DNA of 7,342 nt from Moraxellaceae bacterium (GCA_002402125.1 NVVG01000105.1:1-7342), one strand, 5' to 3'. Counted from the stretch's first letter, positions 1 to 5,876 are shown. Notes: generated by a model not told the origin, from the sequence alone. Made by a program: numbers and translations.

Positions 1-22
1 TCCCTCGCAAAAGACATAATCC

Positions 23-58
23 TCTGTAGAGCCCGTCAACCGTAGCCTACAGAAGGGC
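23..58. repeat. Interlocked inverted repeat, left copy
   Basis: TCTGTAG (23-29) is the exact reverse complement of CTACAGA (47-53), and GCCC (31-34) pairs with GGGC (55-58). The arms run A-B-A'-B', so both stems cannot form as nested hairpins; they could form a pseudoknot or alternate. The same outer words, TCTGTAG and TACAGAAGG, recur in the same order at 6954-6960 and 6989-6997. The two loci may therefore be members of one dispersed intergenic repeat family, although the interior sequence differs. Confidence 0.4.
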
Positions 59-175
59 ATTACATTTTAGGGGAAAGCCAACATTTGGCATCTACGACAA
101 CCAAAAATCAACCACTTAGAAGCCAATTGTCTTTTTTCGAGGGGAAATCCCTACAACCCCATGATGCAATGTTTG

Positions 176-190
176 GGTTCTGTCGCGAAA
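176..190 (+). repeat. Possible solo IS6-family terminal repeat
   Basis: The word GGTTCTGTCGCGAAA matches the general form of IS6-family ends, which commonly begin GGTTCTGTTGCAAA or similar. It also matches 11 of 14 positions of the right end of the intact IS6 element in this window, read inward (GGGTGTGTCGCAAA at 2264-2251, minus strand). No transposase remnant follows it, and the acyltransferase gene begins about 200 bases later. It could be a fossil end left by deletion or a chance match. Confidence 0.3.
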
Positions 191-332
191 AATGCCCCTA
201 ATCTGTTCATGATGTAATCGCTACCTCATTAGCCTCTGGTTAAAAAGTATGCCAATGTGCTACTATAGCCAGCGCTTTAGGAGTAGTGACCATATTGCTG
301 GTTTTTAACTCACGTTAGCGATAAAAAACAGT

Positions 333-383
333 CACTTAGTCGGTGTCAAATTTCGGGTATCTCTCTAAGTGTTTTTGATGGAG
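333..383 (+). promoter_or_regulatory. Hairpin and Shine-Dalgarno ahead of the acyltransferase
   Basis: CACTTAG (333-339) and CTAAGTG (365-371) form a perfect 7-bp inverted repeat with a 25-base spacer. A GGAG at 380-383 lies 10 bases before the GTG start at 394. The Shine-Dalgarno overlaps a four-codon reading frame (ATG at 378, stop at 390-392) that ends one base before the GTG, so coupling between the two is possible. Whether the inverted repeat is an operator or an RNA hairpin cannot be told. No confident -35/-10 pair was found. Confidence 0.3.
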
Positions 384-393
384 TTTAAGTAAC

Positions 394-1107
394 GTGGAAG
401 TACCATTTAAGAATAAAATTGGAAGCGCGGGGTTCAGAGCATATACCCAATTGAAGGGGTATGAGTTTAAAATTGCCGTAGATAAAGAAGATGTTAGCCG
501 CGCCAACGAACTGCGAAATCGAATATTTTCGGATGAAAAATATTCGGATGATTTAGCGAACCTGCATGAGCAGCAAGATAAGTTTACAACAATATTTATA
601 TGTCACTATAAAGGTGAGTTGGTAGGTACAATCAGGTTAGTAGAACTTTCAAAATGTTCTGCGCTGTCTTTATTTAATGTTGAGCTTCCTGACTCGATTT
701 GCAATAACAATGCAAAGGAACTCGGAGGGCTAGCGGTGGAGACAACTCATCGCGGTGTCGGTAGAATCGCCTTAATGGGTTTAATAGACACCGCCTACAA
801 GTTCTCTCTCACAAATAACATACACTGGTGGTTGTGTTCATCAAGAGGCAATCAATACAAATCCTTCAAAGCGATTAACGAGGACTGTCAAAAGTTAGAA
901 CAGCACCAGCCTGATCAGCTGCAGCTGGAGACTCGGAAAATATTCGCTTCATGGTTTGAAAAATATGGCGGTGATTTAGTCGTATTTGTTTTTGACCTTT
1001 CTGGTGTATCCTATTTCAAAAACATACAAACCATAATTAAGTCTAAATTCAGATATGGAGCTAAAACGCCTAGCCGACCTAACACCGAGTCGTTGGACGC
1101 TAAATAA
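394..1107 (+). CDS. GNAT-fold acyltransferase, LuxI/FeeM-like
   Basis: This 237-residue protein appears to be a GNAT-superfamily acyltransferase of the kind that includes N-acyl amino acid synthases (FeeM) and acyl-homoserine-lactone synthases. The N-terminal third has an R-x-R-x-F helix (residues 41-45) and an acidic D-K-F stretch (62-64), then a beta strand ending GELVGTIRLV (74-83), the usual layout of autoinducer-synthase-like folds. GNAT motif A is recognisable at 109-131 (ELGGLAV, then HRGVGR at 119-124), the acyl-donor pyrophosphate-binding turn. The E-x-x-R usually seen before this strand in LuxI/FeeM is E-L-G-G here, so the usual arginine is missing. GTG is the only plausible start: an in-frame stop lies at 376-378 and a GGAG sits 10 bases upstream. 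The gene stands alone, with no luxR-like partner or acyl carrier protein in the window. Substrate is unknown; a plain acetyltransferase remains possible. Confidence 0.6.
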   Translation: MEVPFKNKIGSAGFRAYTQLKGYEFKIAVDKEDVSRANELRNRIFSDEKYSDDLANLHEQQDKFTTIFICHYKGELVGTIRLVELSKCSALSLFNVELPDSICNNNAKELGGLAVETTHRGVGRIALMGLIDTAYKFSLTNNIHWWLCSSRGNQYKSFKAINEDCQKLEQHQPDQLQLETRKIFASWFEKYGGDLVVFVFDLSGVSYFKNIQTIIKSKFRYGAKTPSRPNTESLDAK

Positions 1108-1206
1108 ACCTGATTAGAAACCTGATCAAGCTATGCTGGTGGTGATCTCTGTAATAATTAAGCTGCAATGTCTACAACTCAAACTTCAAGATGACAAAAT
1201 ACGCGG

Positions 1207-1222
1207 CATGGGTATACCCATG
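1207..1222. repeat. Perfect 16-bp palindrome
   Basis: CATGGGTATACCCATG is identical to its own reverse complement, with no loop. Symmetry stops at the next flanking base on each side. Loop-free palindromes of this size suit binding by a dimeric protein better than an RNA hairpin, but no regulator gene is next to it. Confidence 0.6.
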
Positions 1223-1240
1223 TCGGCGATCAACCTAACA

Positions 1241-1264
1241 GGCCAGGTGCGATGGCCATTTTTG
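1241..1264 (+). terminator. Candidate intrinsic terminator after the acyltransferase
   Basis: GGCCA (1241-1245) and TGGCC (1253-1257) form a perfect 5-bp GC-rich stem with a 7-base loop, followed at once by ATTTTTG. This is the layout of a short Rho-independent terminator reading rightward. It lies 134 bases beyond the acyltransferase stop, which is far, and the stem is short. Confidence 0.35.
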
Positions 1265-1455
1265 TTGGCAAACCAGCCTGGTTGTGAATCTACATACGGG
1301 TCTCCATACCCAATCATGCCATCACGTGCAAATTCTTGGCAACTAGTAGGGCATGCACCCCCTAAATGAAACGAAGCCTCAAAGCTAGGTTGAGACAAAA
1401 TTGCCTCGACCGGTATTGATATCGCATTTGCGTTAAGGGGTTCTGCGCCCTTTCC

Positions 1456-1467
1456 GGTTGTGTCGCA
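1456..1467 (+). repeat. IS6 left terminal inverted repeat
   Basis: GGTTGTGTCGCA, which pairs with the right end at 2253-2264 with one mismatch. It lies 65 bases before the transposase start. Confidence 0.6.
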
Positions 1468-1532
1468 TCCAGTGAAGTCATCTCATCGCATGGTAGAATC
1501 ATATCTCAAAATCTTATCAAACTGAGCAACTA

Positions 1533-2210
1533 ATGATCACCTTCAAAGGCCGCCACATACCGAAATACATCATCCTTCAATGCGTTCGCTGGTACTGCTC
1601 TTATGCGCTAAGCTATCGTAACATTGAAGAAATGATGTCAGAGCGTGGTCTCAAGATTGACCATAGTACACTGAATCGATGGGTTGTTCACTACGCGCCT
1701 ATGTTGGAAAAGGCCTTCCAAAAAAAGAAGAAACGACCAGGTGATCGATGGAGCATGGACGAAACCTATATAAAAGTAAGGGGTCAGTGGCGCTACTATT
1801 ATCGGGCAGTCGATAAAGAGGGGAATACTATCGATTTCCTTCTCACCGCTAAGCGCGACACCAAGGCAGCTCTACGTTTCTTCAATAAAGCCATCGGTAG
1901 AAATGGCAAGCCAGGTTTAATCAACATCGATAAAAGTGGTGCCAACAAAGCAGGCATAAAACAGTTTAATAGTGACAATAATAGACGTGTAAAAATCCGT
2001 CAGTGCAAGTATCTCAACAATATTATTGAACAAGATCATCGGCGAATAAAACGGATTACTCGGCCTATGTTAGGCTTCAATAACTTTCATTCAGCGCAAA
2101 GTACACTGGCCGGTATTGAACTTGTCGCGATGCTCAAGAAAGGTCAAATGAAAAAGAATATGGTAGGCACTTTGTCGCCAGCAGAACAATTCTACGCTTT
2201 AGCTGCGTAA
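1533..2210 (+). CDS. IS6-family DDE transposase
   Basis: A 225-residue transposase that catalyses replicative transposition of its own IS element. The N-terminal 60 residues hold the DNA-binding helix-turn-helix region; FKGRHIPK at 4-11 is typical of how these proteins begin. The catalytic triad is visible: D76 in WSMDETYIKV, D133 in NIDKSGAN, and E166 in NNIIEQDHR, followed by the basic residue block RRIKR (170-174). Spacing between the second D and the E is 32 residues, slightly shorter than the 34 typical of IS26. The C-terminal block GFNNFHSAQSTLAGIE (181-196) matches the family. The frame is intact and near full length, so the enzyme is probably active. The Shine-Dalgarno before the ATG at 1533 is weak. 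Confidence 0.92.
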   Translation: MITFKGRHIPKYIILQCVRWYCSYALSYRNIEEMMSERGLKIDHSTLNRWVVHYAPMLEKAFQKKKKRPGDRWSMDETYIKVRGQWRYYYRAVDKEGNTIDFLLTAKRDTKAALRFFNKAIGRNGKPGLINIDKSGANKAGIKQFNSDNNRRVKIRQCKYLNNIIEQDHRRIKRITRPMLGFNNFHSAQSTLAGIELVAMLKKGQMKKNMVGTLSPAEQFYALAA

Positions 2211-2252
2211 GGAAAAAACCGATTTACTGCTTTTTGCGCGAATCACTCTATT

Positions 2253-2264
2253 TGCGACACACCC
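2253..2264 (-). repeat. IS6 right terminal inverted repeat
   Basis: On the minus strand this reads GGGTGTGTCGCA, differing from the left end at one position. It lies 42 bases after the transposase stop. Confidence 0.6.
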
Positions 2265-2289
2265 CTGCAGAGTGTTTATCGATGAAACC

Positions 2290-2448
2290 AATCAAATTGA
2301 GCAATGCATGAACAGCTTCAAAGGCCGTCACACACCGAAACCCAATGCGTCGCTAGAGGCACCGTATGCCATGGGTTGTAGAGGGGCGTGTGACACTAGG
2401 CGGGATGTCCCCGGAACCCCTTTAAGGTGGCTGTGCTGTCTTGTATAA
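2290..2448 (+). pseudogene. 5' remnant of a second IS6-family transposase
   Basis: Bases 2290-2340 align without gaps to 1515-1565 of the intact IS6 element (about 42 of 51 identical by eye), covering the last 18 bases upstream of the start and the first 11 codons. The remnant ATG at 2308 begins MNSFKGRHTPK, against MITFKGRHIPK in the intact copy. A gap of about 12 bases follows, then CAATGCGTCGCT (2343-2354) matches the intact CAATGCGTTCGCT less one base. Beyond 2354 similarity is lost, and the chimeric frame runs to a stop at 2446-2448. At this divergence it is a different, older IS6-type element rather than a recent duplicate. Its catalytic domain is absent, so it is non-functional. It ends shortly before the sigma factor gene and may contribute to that promoter region. 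Confidence 0.75.
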
Positions 2449-2456
2449 ACTATAAT
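2413..2456 (+). promoter_or_regulatory. Candidate promoters of the sigma factor gene
   Basis: A consensus TATAAT at 2451-2456 lies 33 bases before the sigma factor start but has only a poor -35 (TGGCTG at 2428-2433, 17-base spacing). An overlapping TATAAA at 2444-2449 has TTTAAG (2421-2426) at 17 bases. Separately, GGAACC at 2413-2418 is the core word of many ECF-sigma -35 elements, and TGTC at 2437-2440 could be its -10, which would allow autoregulation. The spacing (19 bases after GGAAC) is longer than usual. The ATG at 2490 has no clear Shine-Dalgarno. Confidence 0.35.
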
Positions 2457-2489
2457 ATCTTCAACCAGGTTAAATAATCCAACAGAACT

Positions 2490-3041
2490 ATGACTATAGA
2501 AACCATCTGGCAAGAATACCGCACTGCTTTAACACGCTTTCTGCAATCCCGTGTTTCCAACACGGCCGATGTCGAGGACTTGCTACAGGAAATTTTGATT
2601 AAAAGTCATAATAATCTGAACAGCTTGCAATCAGCCAGCAGTTTAAAATCATGGGTTTTTCAGATAGCGAATCATGTCATCATCGATTACTACCGTAAGA
2701 AGGCAAAAGGACAAGAGTTGCAGGTCGAGGATCTGTGGTATGAAGAAGATGCTGCAGATATCAAACAAGATTTATCCCAATGTATTACCCCGTTTATCAA
2801 CGCCTTGCCCGAAGACACTGCCAGCTTGCTGATCGATATCGATCTCAATAATGTCAAACAGAAAGACTACGCCAAGGCTAACGACATAAGTTATTCCACA
2901 CTTAAATCACGGGTACAGAAAGGTCGAAAGCAGTTGCGGGATTTATTTGAAGACTGCTGTCATTTAAGCTTGGATAAACAGGGAAATATCATCGATTATC
3001 AACAAAAATCGCAAGGCAAGGGCTGTGGTGGCTGCCCTTAA
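2490..3041 (+). CDS. sigZ: SigZ-like ECF RNA polymerase sigma factor
   Basis: A 183-residue group IV (ECF-type) sigma factor that would direct RNA polymerase to a small promoter set. Region 2 spans about residues 6-72, with DVEDLLQEILIK (27-38) in the core-binding helix and SWVFQIANHVIIDYYRK (54-70) covering the -10 recognition segment. Region 4 spans about 100-153: NALPEDTASLL, then the helix-turn-helix KQKDYAKAND...SYSTLKSRVQKGRKQL for the -35 element. Beyond region 4 is a 30-residue tail with C156-C157-H158 and C179-G-G-C182. From memory, SigZ-family proteins often have such a tail; CorE-type ECF factors use a C-terminal Cys-rich domain to sense metals directly. No anti-sigma gene lies next to it: the downstream gene is convergent, 41 bases away. 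Inference: it may sense a thiophilic metalloid and control the adjacent arsenic genes. The family call is firm, the sensing role is not. Confidence 0.85.
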   Translation: MTIETIWQEYRTALTRFLQSRVSNTADVEDLLQEILIKSHNNLNSLQSASSLKSWVFQIANHVIIDYYRKKAKGQELQVEDLWYEEDAADIKQDLSQCITPFINALPEDTASLLIDIDLNNVKQKDYAKANDISYSTLKSRVQKGRKQLRDLFEDCCHLSLDKQGNIIDYQQKSQGKGCGGCP

Positions 3042-3082
3042 ACCTCTGCTATCGTCAGTAGCCGGCAACAGAGACATAAGGT

Positions 3083-4363
3083 TTATGGTGCCGCTGTTTC
3101 GGGCACGTCGCAGTGGCTATAGGAAGGTACTTTGCTTGCCAGGGCAAAGCTGATGGCAGCGGCAAGCCCTAAGCCCATCAAGACGATTAAAACGCCAGTG
3201 TAGTTGTTACCTATAGTCCAAAGTACTGCTGCAATCGCGGGGGCAAAAGCTTTGATTAGTTTCACAGGTATGTTCATAGCCGCATTGATTGCGCCATAGG
3301 CTTGTTGCGTTAACAGTTCGGGTATCGCAATACCTTTGACAATGGTCATCGTACCTGTAGCAGCCCCGAAGGCAATGGCGAACGGAATCAGCATCCAGGT
3401 CACGGCGGGGAGGTAGGCAAAGGCGGCAAAAACGATAGGCAGGGTTGCTGCTGTAACGATTCCTAAGTTAACAATCGAAATTTTCTCGGGAAATAATGCC
3501 AGCAAGAAACGGCCTAAAACCTGTGACGGCCCAAGGACTGCGATAATGCCAACCACCTCGGTAGCTGTCAGTCCTTTTTCCATCAATAGTGGATATAGAT
3601 GGAATTTAAACGTCGTGCCCGCTGCGCCAAAGATAGAAAAGCATAGTAATAAGGCCCAGAAAATCGGTTGCTGCAATGCCCAACGTACGTTTACAGTCGA
3701 GGATGTTTTTGTCTTTTTATGTTTGGCGGTCTCCTGTGTATCCACATATTCGGAGCCTGCCTCAGGCAAACGTGAATAAATGACGGCACAGACAAAGATG
3801 TTGAGCAATCCTAATATGAGCATTGTATTTCGCCAGCCACCTTGTTGCAGGCTCCACTCTATAAGCGGAATGAAAACCGTACTGGCAAACCCTCCCCATA
3901 GCGTCAGAGTAGTAATATGTTTTTTAGCCTGGCCAGCATCAAAGCGATGGGCAATCACCGAGAAGGCTGCCTCATACAGGGTTGCAGCATGTAATAAGCC
4001 AATGCCGGCAAATACCAGATAAAAGCTCCATAAAGTCTCCAGCCTGGAGCCGGCAATAAATATACTGCCCGCGAGAAACGAACCAAGCGTCATAACCTGT
4101 CGTCCATAGCCGGCATCGATAGCTCTGCCTATAGGCAGAGCGGCGATGGCTGAAAACAACAAGCTTACGGTTAAGGCTCCATAGACTTCAGATTTATGCC
4201 AGCCGAACTCTGTCATCATGGCTTCTGCCAGCTGCGGGAAACTGTAATACAGCGTGCCCCAGGAACAAACCTGGGCCAAGCCCAGTGCAGTGATGGAGAG
4301 GCGGCCAGCACCATATCGCTGGCGTTGACCTTTTTTAGAGCTATCAGCAAAAAACATCGTCAT
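3083..4363 (-). CDS. MFS transporter of the arsenic cluster
   Basis: A 12-helix major facilitator superfamily permease of 426 residues in the inner membrane, probably an exporter. Helices begin near residue 22; the loop between helices 2 and 3 holds GRAIDAGYGRQ (79-89), a version of MFS motif A. A charged cytoplasmic linker (about 199-228, with KHKKTKT) separates the two six-helix halves. It follows the flavoprotein gene by 11 bases on the same strand, so the two form an operon. In known ars clusters MFS proteins include ArsJ (exports 1-arseno-3-phosphoglycerate, encoded with a GAPDH) and ArsK (exports trivalent and organic arsenicals); no GAPDH is here, so an ArsK-like role fits better, but I cannot assign it by sequence. 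Start choice: the AAAGG ribosome site lies 2 bases before the first ATG and 8 bases before a second ATG at 4357, so the 424-residue form is probably the real product. Confidence 0.8.
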   Translation of the reverse strand: MTMFFADSSKKGQRQRYGAGRLSITALGLAQVCSWGTLYYSFPQLAEAMMTEFGWHKSEVYGALTVSLLFSAIAALPIGRAIDAGYGRQVMTLGSFLAGSIFIAGSRLETLWSFYLVFAGIGLLHAATLYEAAFSVIAHRFDAGQAKKHITTLTLWGGFASTVFIPLIEWSLQQGGWRNTMLILGLLNIFVCAVIYSRLPEAGSEYVDTQETAKHKKTKTSSTVNVRWALQQPIFWALLLCFSIFGAAGTTFKFHLYPLLMEKGLTATEVVGIIAVLGPSQVLGRFLLALFPEKISIVNLGIVTAATLPIVFAAFAYLPAVTWMLIPFAIAFGAATGTMTIVKGIAIPELLTQQAYGAINAAMNIPVKLIKAFAPAIAAVLWTIGNNYTGVLIVLMGLGLAAAISFALASKVPSYSHCDVPETAAP

Positions 4364-4374
4364 TACCTTTGTAC

Positions 4375-5814
4375 TTAACCACAGCAGGAGGTGGTTTTTT
4401 TCGGTGCAGGCACTGCGCTGTGCGTAGGGTCACAGCAAGAGCTTGTTGCCTTTAGAGGGGGCTCTGTCGATGCTGTTGTGGTTGATGTGCCACAACAAGA
4501 GGCAGGCTCTGGTGAGGCTGGCTCACAACAAGCGCTGCTGGCAGGGCTCTTTCCCTTGGTACTACAAACACCGGTTTGTGGTAAGACCAGCTCCACGCGT
4601 CTGGCCGCCTCATGATCACCGGCTAGCTCTGCAGCAATTGAGCGCACTTGTTCATAGCCGGTGAGCATCAAGAAAGTGGGTGCCCTGCCATAGGCCTTCA
4701 TGCCCACAATGAAGAAGTTCTTGTCGTGGTGGGTTAGCTCTTCAACACCATGGGGTTTCACCGAACAGCAGGAATGCAGATTAGGATCTATCAAAGGTGC
4801 CAATGCTGTTGGTGCTTCAACAATTTCATCGATATCCAGGCGTAACTCGCGCAGAATATCCAGATCGGGGCGAAAACCTGCACAAACGATAATGCGATCC
4901 ACTTCGATGCTCTCAATATCAGAAGCGACATCATCATCTACAGAAATCTGTACAGATAAACCCGAGGGTGCACGTGTAATACTGTGTACCTTCAGTGGCG
5001 TTAATAATGACAAGGCACCACTGTCGATCGCTCGTTTGGCTGCCTGTCCTAGCTCACCACGAGCAGGCAACTGATCGTTGATGCCTCCACCTAACAGCTT
5101 TTCAATATTAATGCTTCTTAGTCCCCAATGGATTTGAGTATCAGCTGAGTCCTGTTGCAGCTTTAACAAATCCAGCACCACATTAATCGCGGAATGACCA
5201 CCACCTAAGACCAGCGTACGCTTGCCAGCATAGTCGTCTTTTTGTTTGTTGCGCACATCGGGAATACCGTACTGGATAAACGCTTTATTTTCTCGCTCTC
5301 CTGGCACAGGTAAGCCATCTAGGCCTATAGGGTTAGGGCTATGCCAAGTGCCAGAGGCATCAATAACGGCAGCGGCTTCGATACTATTGTAATGACCATC
5401 ATTGGTCTTGAAGTGCACCGTGTAAGCTGCATCATCCCTACCGGCCGTGGATGATTTACTTAAGTGCGTTTTCGCCACGGCTATCACTTCAGTGCCATAA
5501 ATGATGGTCGACGCCAGTGCCGTTTGTGTTGCTGCCGGCATTAAATATTGTTCAACAATTTCTCGACCAGTTGGCATATGTTCTTTATCGGGATAAGACC
5601 AGCTGGTTTTGAGCAAAAGCTTTTCAACCGCAGTATCGACGAGGAATTTCCACGGCGTAAATACACGCACATGCCCCCATTCAAGCATTGCAGTACCAAC
5701 AGTTTGGCCTTTTTCCAATACGATGGGTTTCAGCCCTCTTTCAATCAGCTGTGCAGCAGCTGCGATACCAACCGGGCCTGCGCCAATGATTACAACGGTT
5801 TCTTTATTTTGCAT
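4375..5814 (-). CDS. FAD/NAD(P)-dependent oxidoreductase with Cys-Cys tail (ArsO-like)
   Basis: A 479-residue cytoplasmic flavoprotein of the FMO / pyridine-nucleotide-disulfide oxidoreductase superfamily. The FAD Rossmann fold opens with GAGPVG (11-16) and E34 at the end of strand 2; DASGTW (152-157) is a second FAD-site motif; GGGHSA (204-209) is the NAD(P)H-binding turn; IIVCAGFRPD (308-317) is the late FAD-contact motif. The usual FMO fingerprint FxGxxxHxxxY is not seen. Residues 417-479 are a low-complexity Ser/Thr/Pro/Ala tail with C417 and CC pairs at 429-430, 440-441, 460-461 and 477-478; another CC is at 349-350 within the fold. Such a tail suits binding or handing over a thiophilic metal(loid). 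Flavoproteins called ArsO occur in some ars operons with undefined reactions. It heads the operon with the MFS gene and has a good Shine-Dalgarno (AGAGGA, 6 bases from the ATG). Substrate is unknown. Confidence 0.75.
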   Translation of the reverse strand: MQNKETVVIIGAGPVGIAAAAQLIERGLKPIVLEKGQTVGTAMLEWGHVRVFTPWKFLVDTAVEKLLLKTSWSYPDKEHMPTGREIVEQYLMPAATQTALASTIIYGTEVIAVAKTHLSKSSTAGRDDAAYTVHFKTNDGHYNSIEAAAVIDASGTWHSPNPIGLDGLPVPGERENKAFIQYGIPDVRNKQKDDYAGKRTLVLGGGHSAINVVLDLLKLQQDSADTQIHWGLRSINIEKLLGGGINDQLPARGELGQAAKRAIDSGALSLLTPLKVHSITRAPSGLSVQISVDDDVASDIESIEVDRIIVCAGFRPDLDILRELRLDIDEIVEAPTALAPLIDPNLHSCCSVKPHGVEELTHHDKNFFIVGMKAYGRAPTFLMLTGYEQVRSIAAELAGDHEAARRVELVLPQTGVCSTKGKSPASSACCEPASPEPASCCGTSTTTASTEPPLKATSSCCDPTHSAVPAPKKTTSCCG

Positions 5815-5820
5815 GGTCTG

Positions 5821-5826
5821 TCCTCT
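5821..5826 (-). promoter_or_regulatory. Ribosome binding site of the flavoprotein
   Basis: AGAGGA on the minus strand, 6 bases before the ATG at 5814, fixes the flavoprotein start. Confidence 0.7.
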
Positions 5827-5876
5827 TTAAGTTTGTTTGCCTATTAAGACGAGGCCAGCTGAAAAAGGACGAAGAA

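Larger units (their letters stand above)
1..393. other. Leader region without a recognisable gene
   Basis: No convincing coding sequence is visible. One plus-strand frame is open from base 1 to a stop at 43-45 (14 codons), which could be the end of an upstream gene or chance. Visible structure: interlocked inverted repeats at 23-58; a small perfect hairpin with arms GCCAA (77-81) and TTGGC (85-89); a direct repeat AGGGGAAA(G/T)CC at 69-79 and 140-150; an IS6-type terminal motif at 176-190; an AT-rich hairpin (GTTTTT at 301-306, AAAAAC at 324-329); and a 7-bp inverted repeat just before the acyltransferase. The stretch looks like mobile-element debris plus the upstream region of the next gene. 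Confidence 0.5.
1108..1455. other. Palindrome-rich intergenic region
   Basis: No convincing gene. Overlapping frames of 70-78 codons are open on both strands, but neither has a good ribosome binding site or a family I recognise. A 9-base direct repeat (AAACCTGAT at 1106-1114 and 1118-1126, period 12) starts at the acyltransferase stop. The centre is unusually palindromic: a perfect 16-bp palindrome at 1207-1222, a hairpin plus T-run at 1241-1264, a 13-base palindrome at 1271-1283, GGGT/ACCC arms at 1298-1311, and the six-base palindromes CACGTG (1323-1328), ACTAGT (1342-1347) and GCATGC (1351-1356). GGCATG at 1205-1210 can also pair with CATGCC at 1315-1320. This could be a structured RNA, a protein-binding region or an old element end. 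Confidence 0.45.
1456..2264 (+). mobile_element. Complete IS6-family insertion sequence
   Basis: An element of about 809 bp, within the usual IS6-family range of 0.7-0.9 kb, carrying one intact DDE transposase. The proposed ends are GGTTGTGTCGCA (1456-1467) and the reverse complement of 2253-2264, GGGTGTGTCGCA, matching at 11 of 12 positions. The eight bases outside the left end (CCCTTTCC) and the right end (CTGCAGAG) do not match, so no target duplication is visible. IS6 elements move by replicative cointegrate formation and recombine with related copies, so a missing duplication suggests later rearrangement. A GGTTCTG word at 1439-1445 also resembles an IS6 end, so the left boundary could be up to 17 bases further left. 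Confidence 0.75.

Noticed and set aside
1077..1098. Integron attC-like words ACCTAAC and GTTGGAC
   Set aside because: They fit the RYYYAAC/GTTRRRY patterns but are only 8 bases apart, lie inside the acyltransferase coding sequence, and no L'/L'' boxes or integrase are present.
1133..1398. Opposing frames of 78 (plus) and 70 (minus) codons
   Set aside because: They overlap each other across a palindrome-rich stretch, have no good ribosome site and match no family I know; symmetric sequence keeps both strands open.
1448..2272. 8-bp target-site duplication around the IS6 element
   Set aside because: The flanks CCCTTTCC and CTGCAGAG do not match; shifting the ends by a few bases does not create a duplication.
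3044..3073. CTCTG/CAGAG inverted repeat between the convergent sigma and MFS genes as a bidirectional terminator
   Set aside because: The stem is only 5 bp with a 20-base loop and no T-run on either strand.
4391..5074. Plus-strand frames antisense to the flavoprotein
   Set aside because: They are shadows of the strongly supported minus-strand gene, driven by its Cys/Ser-rich codon pattern.
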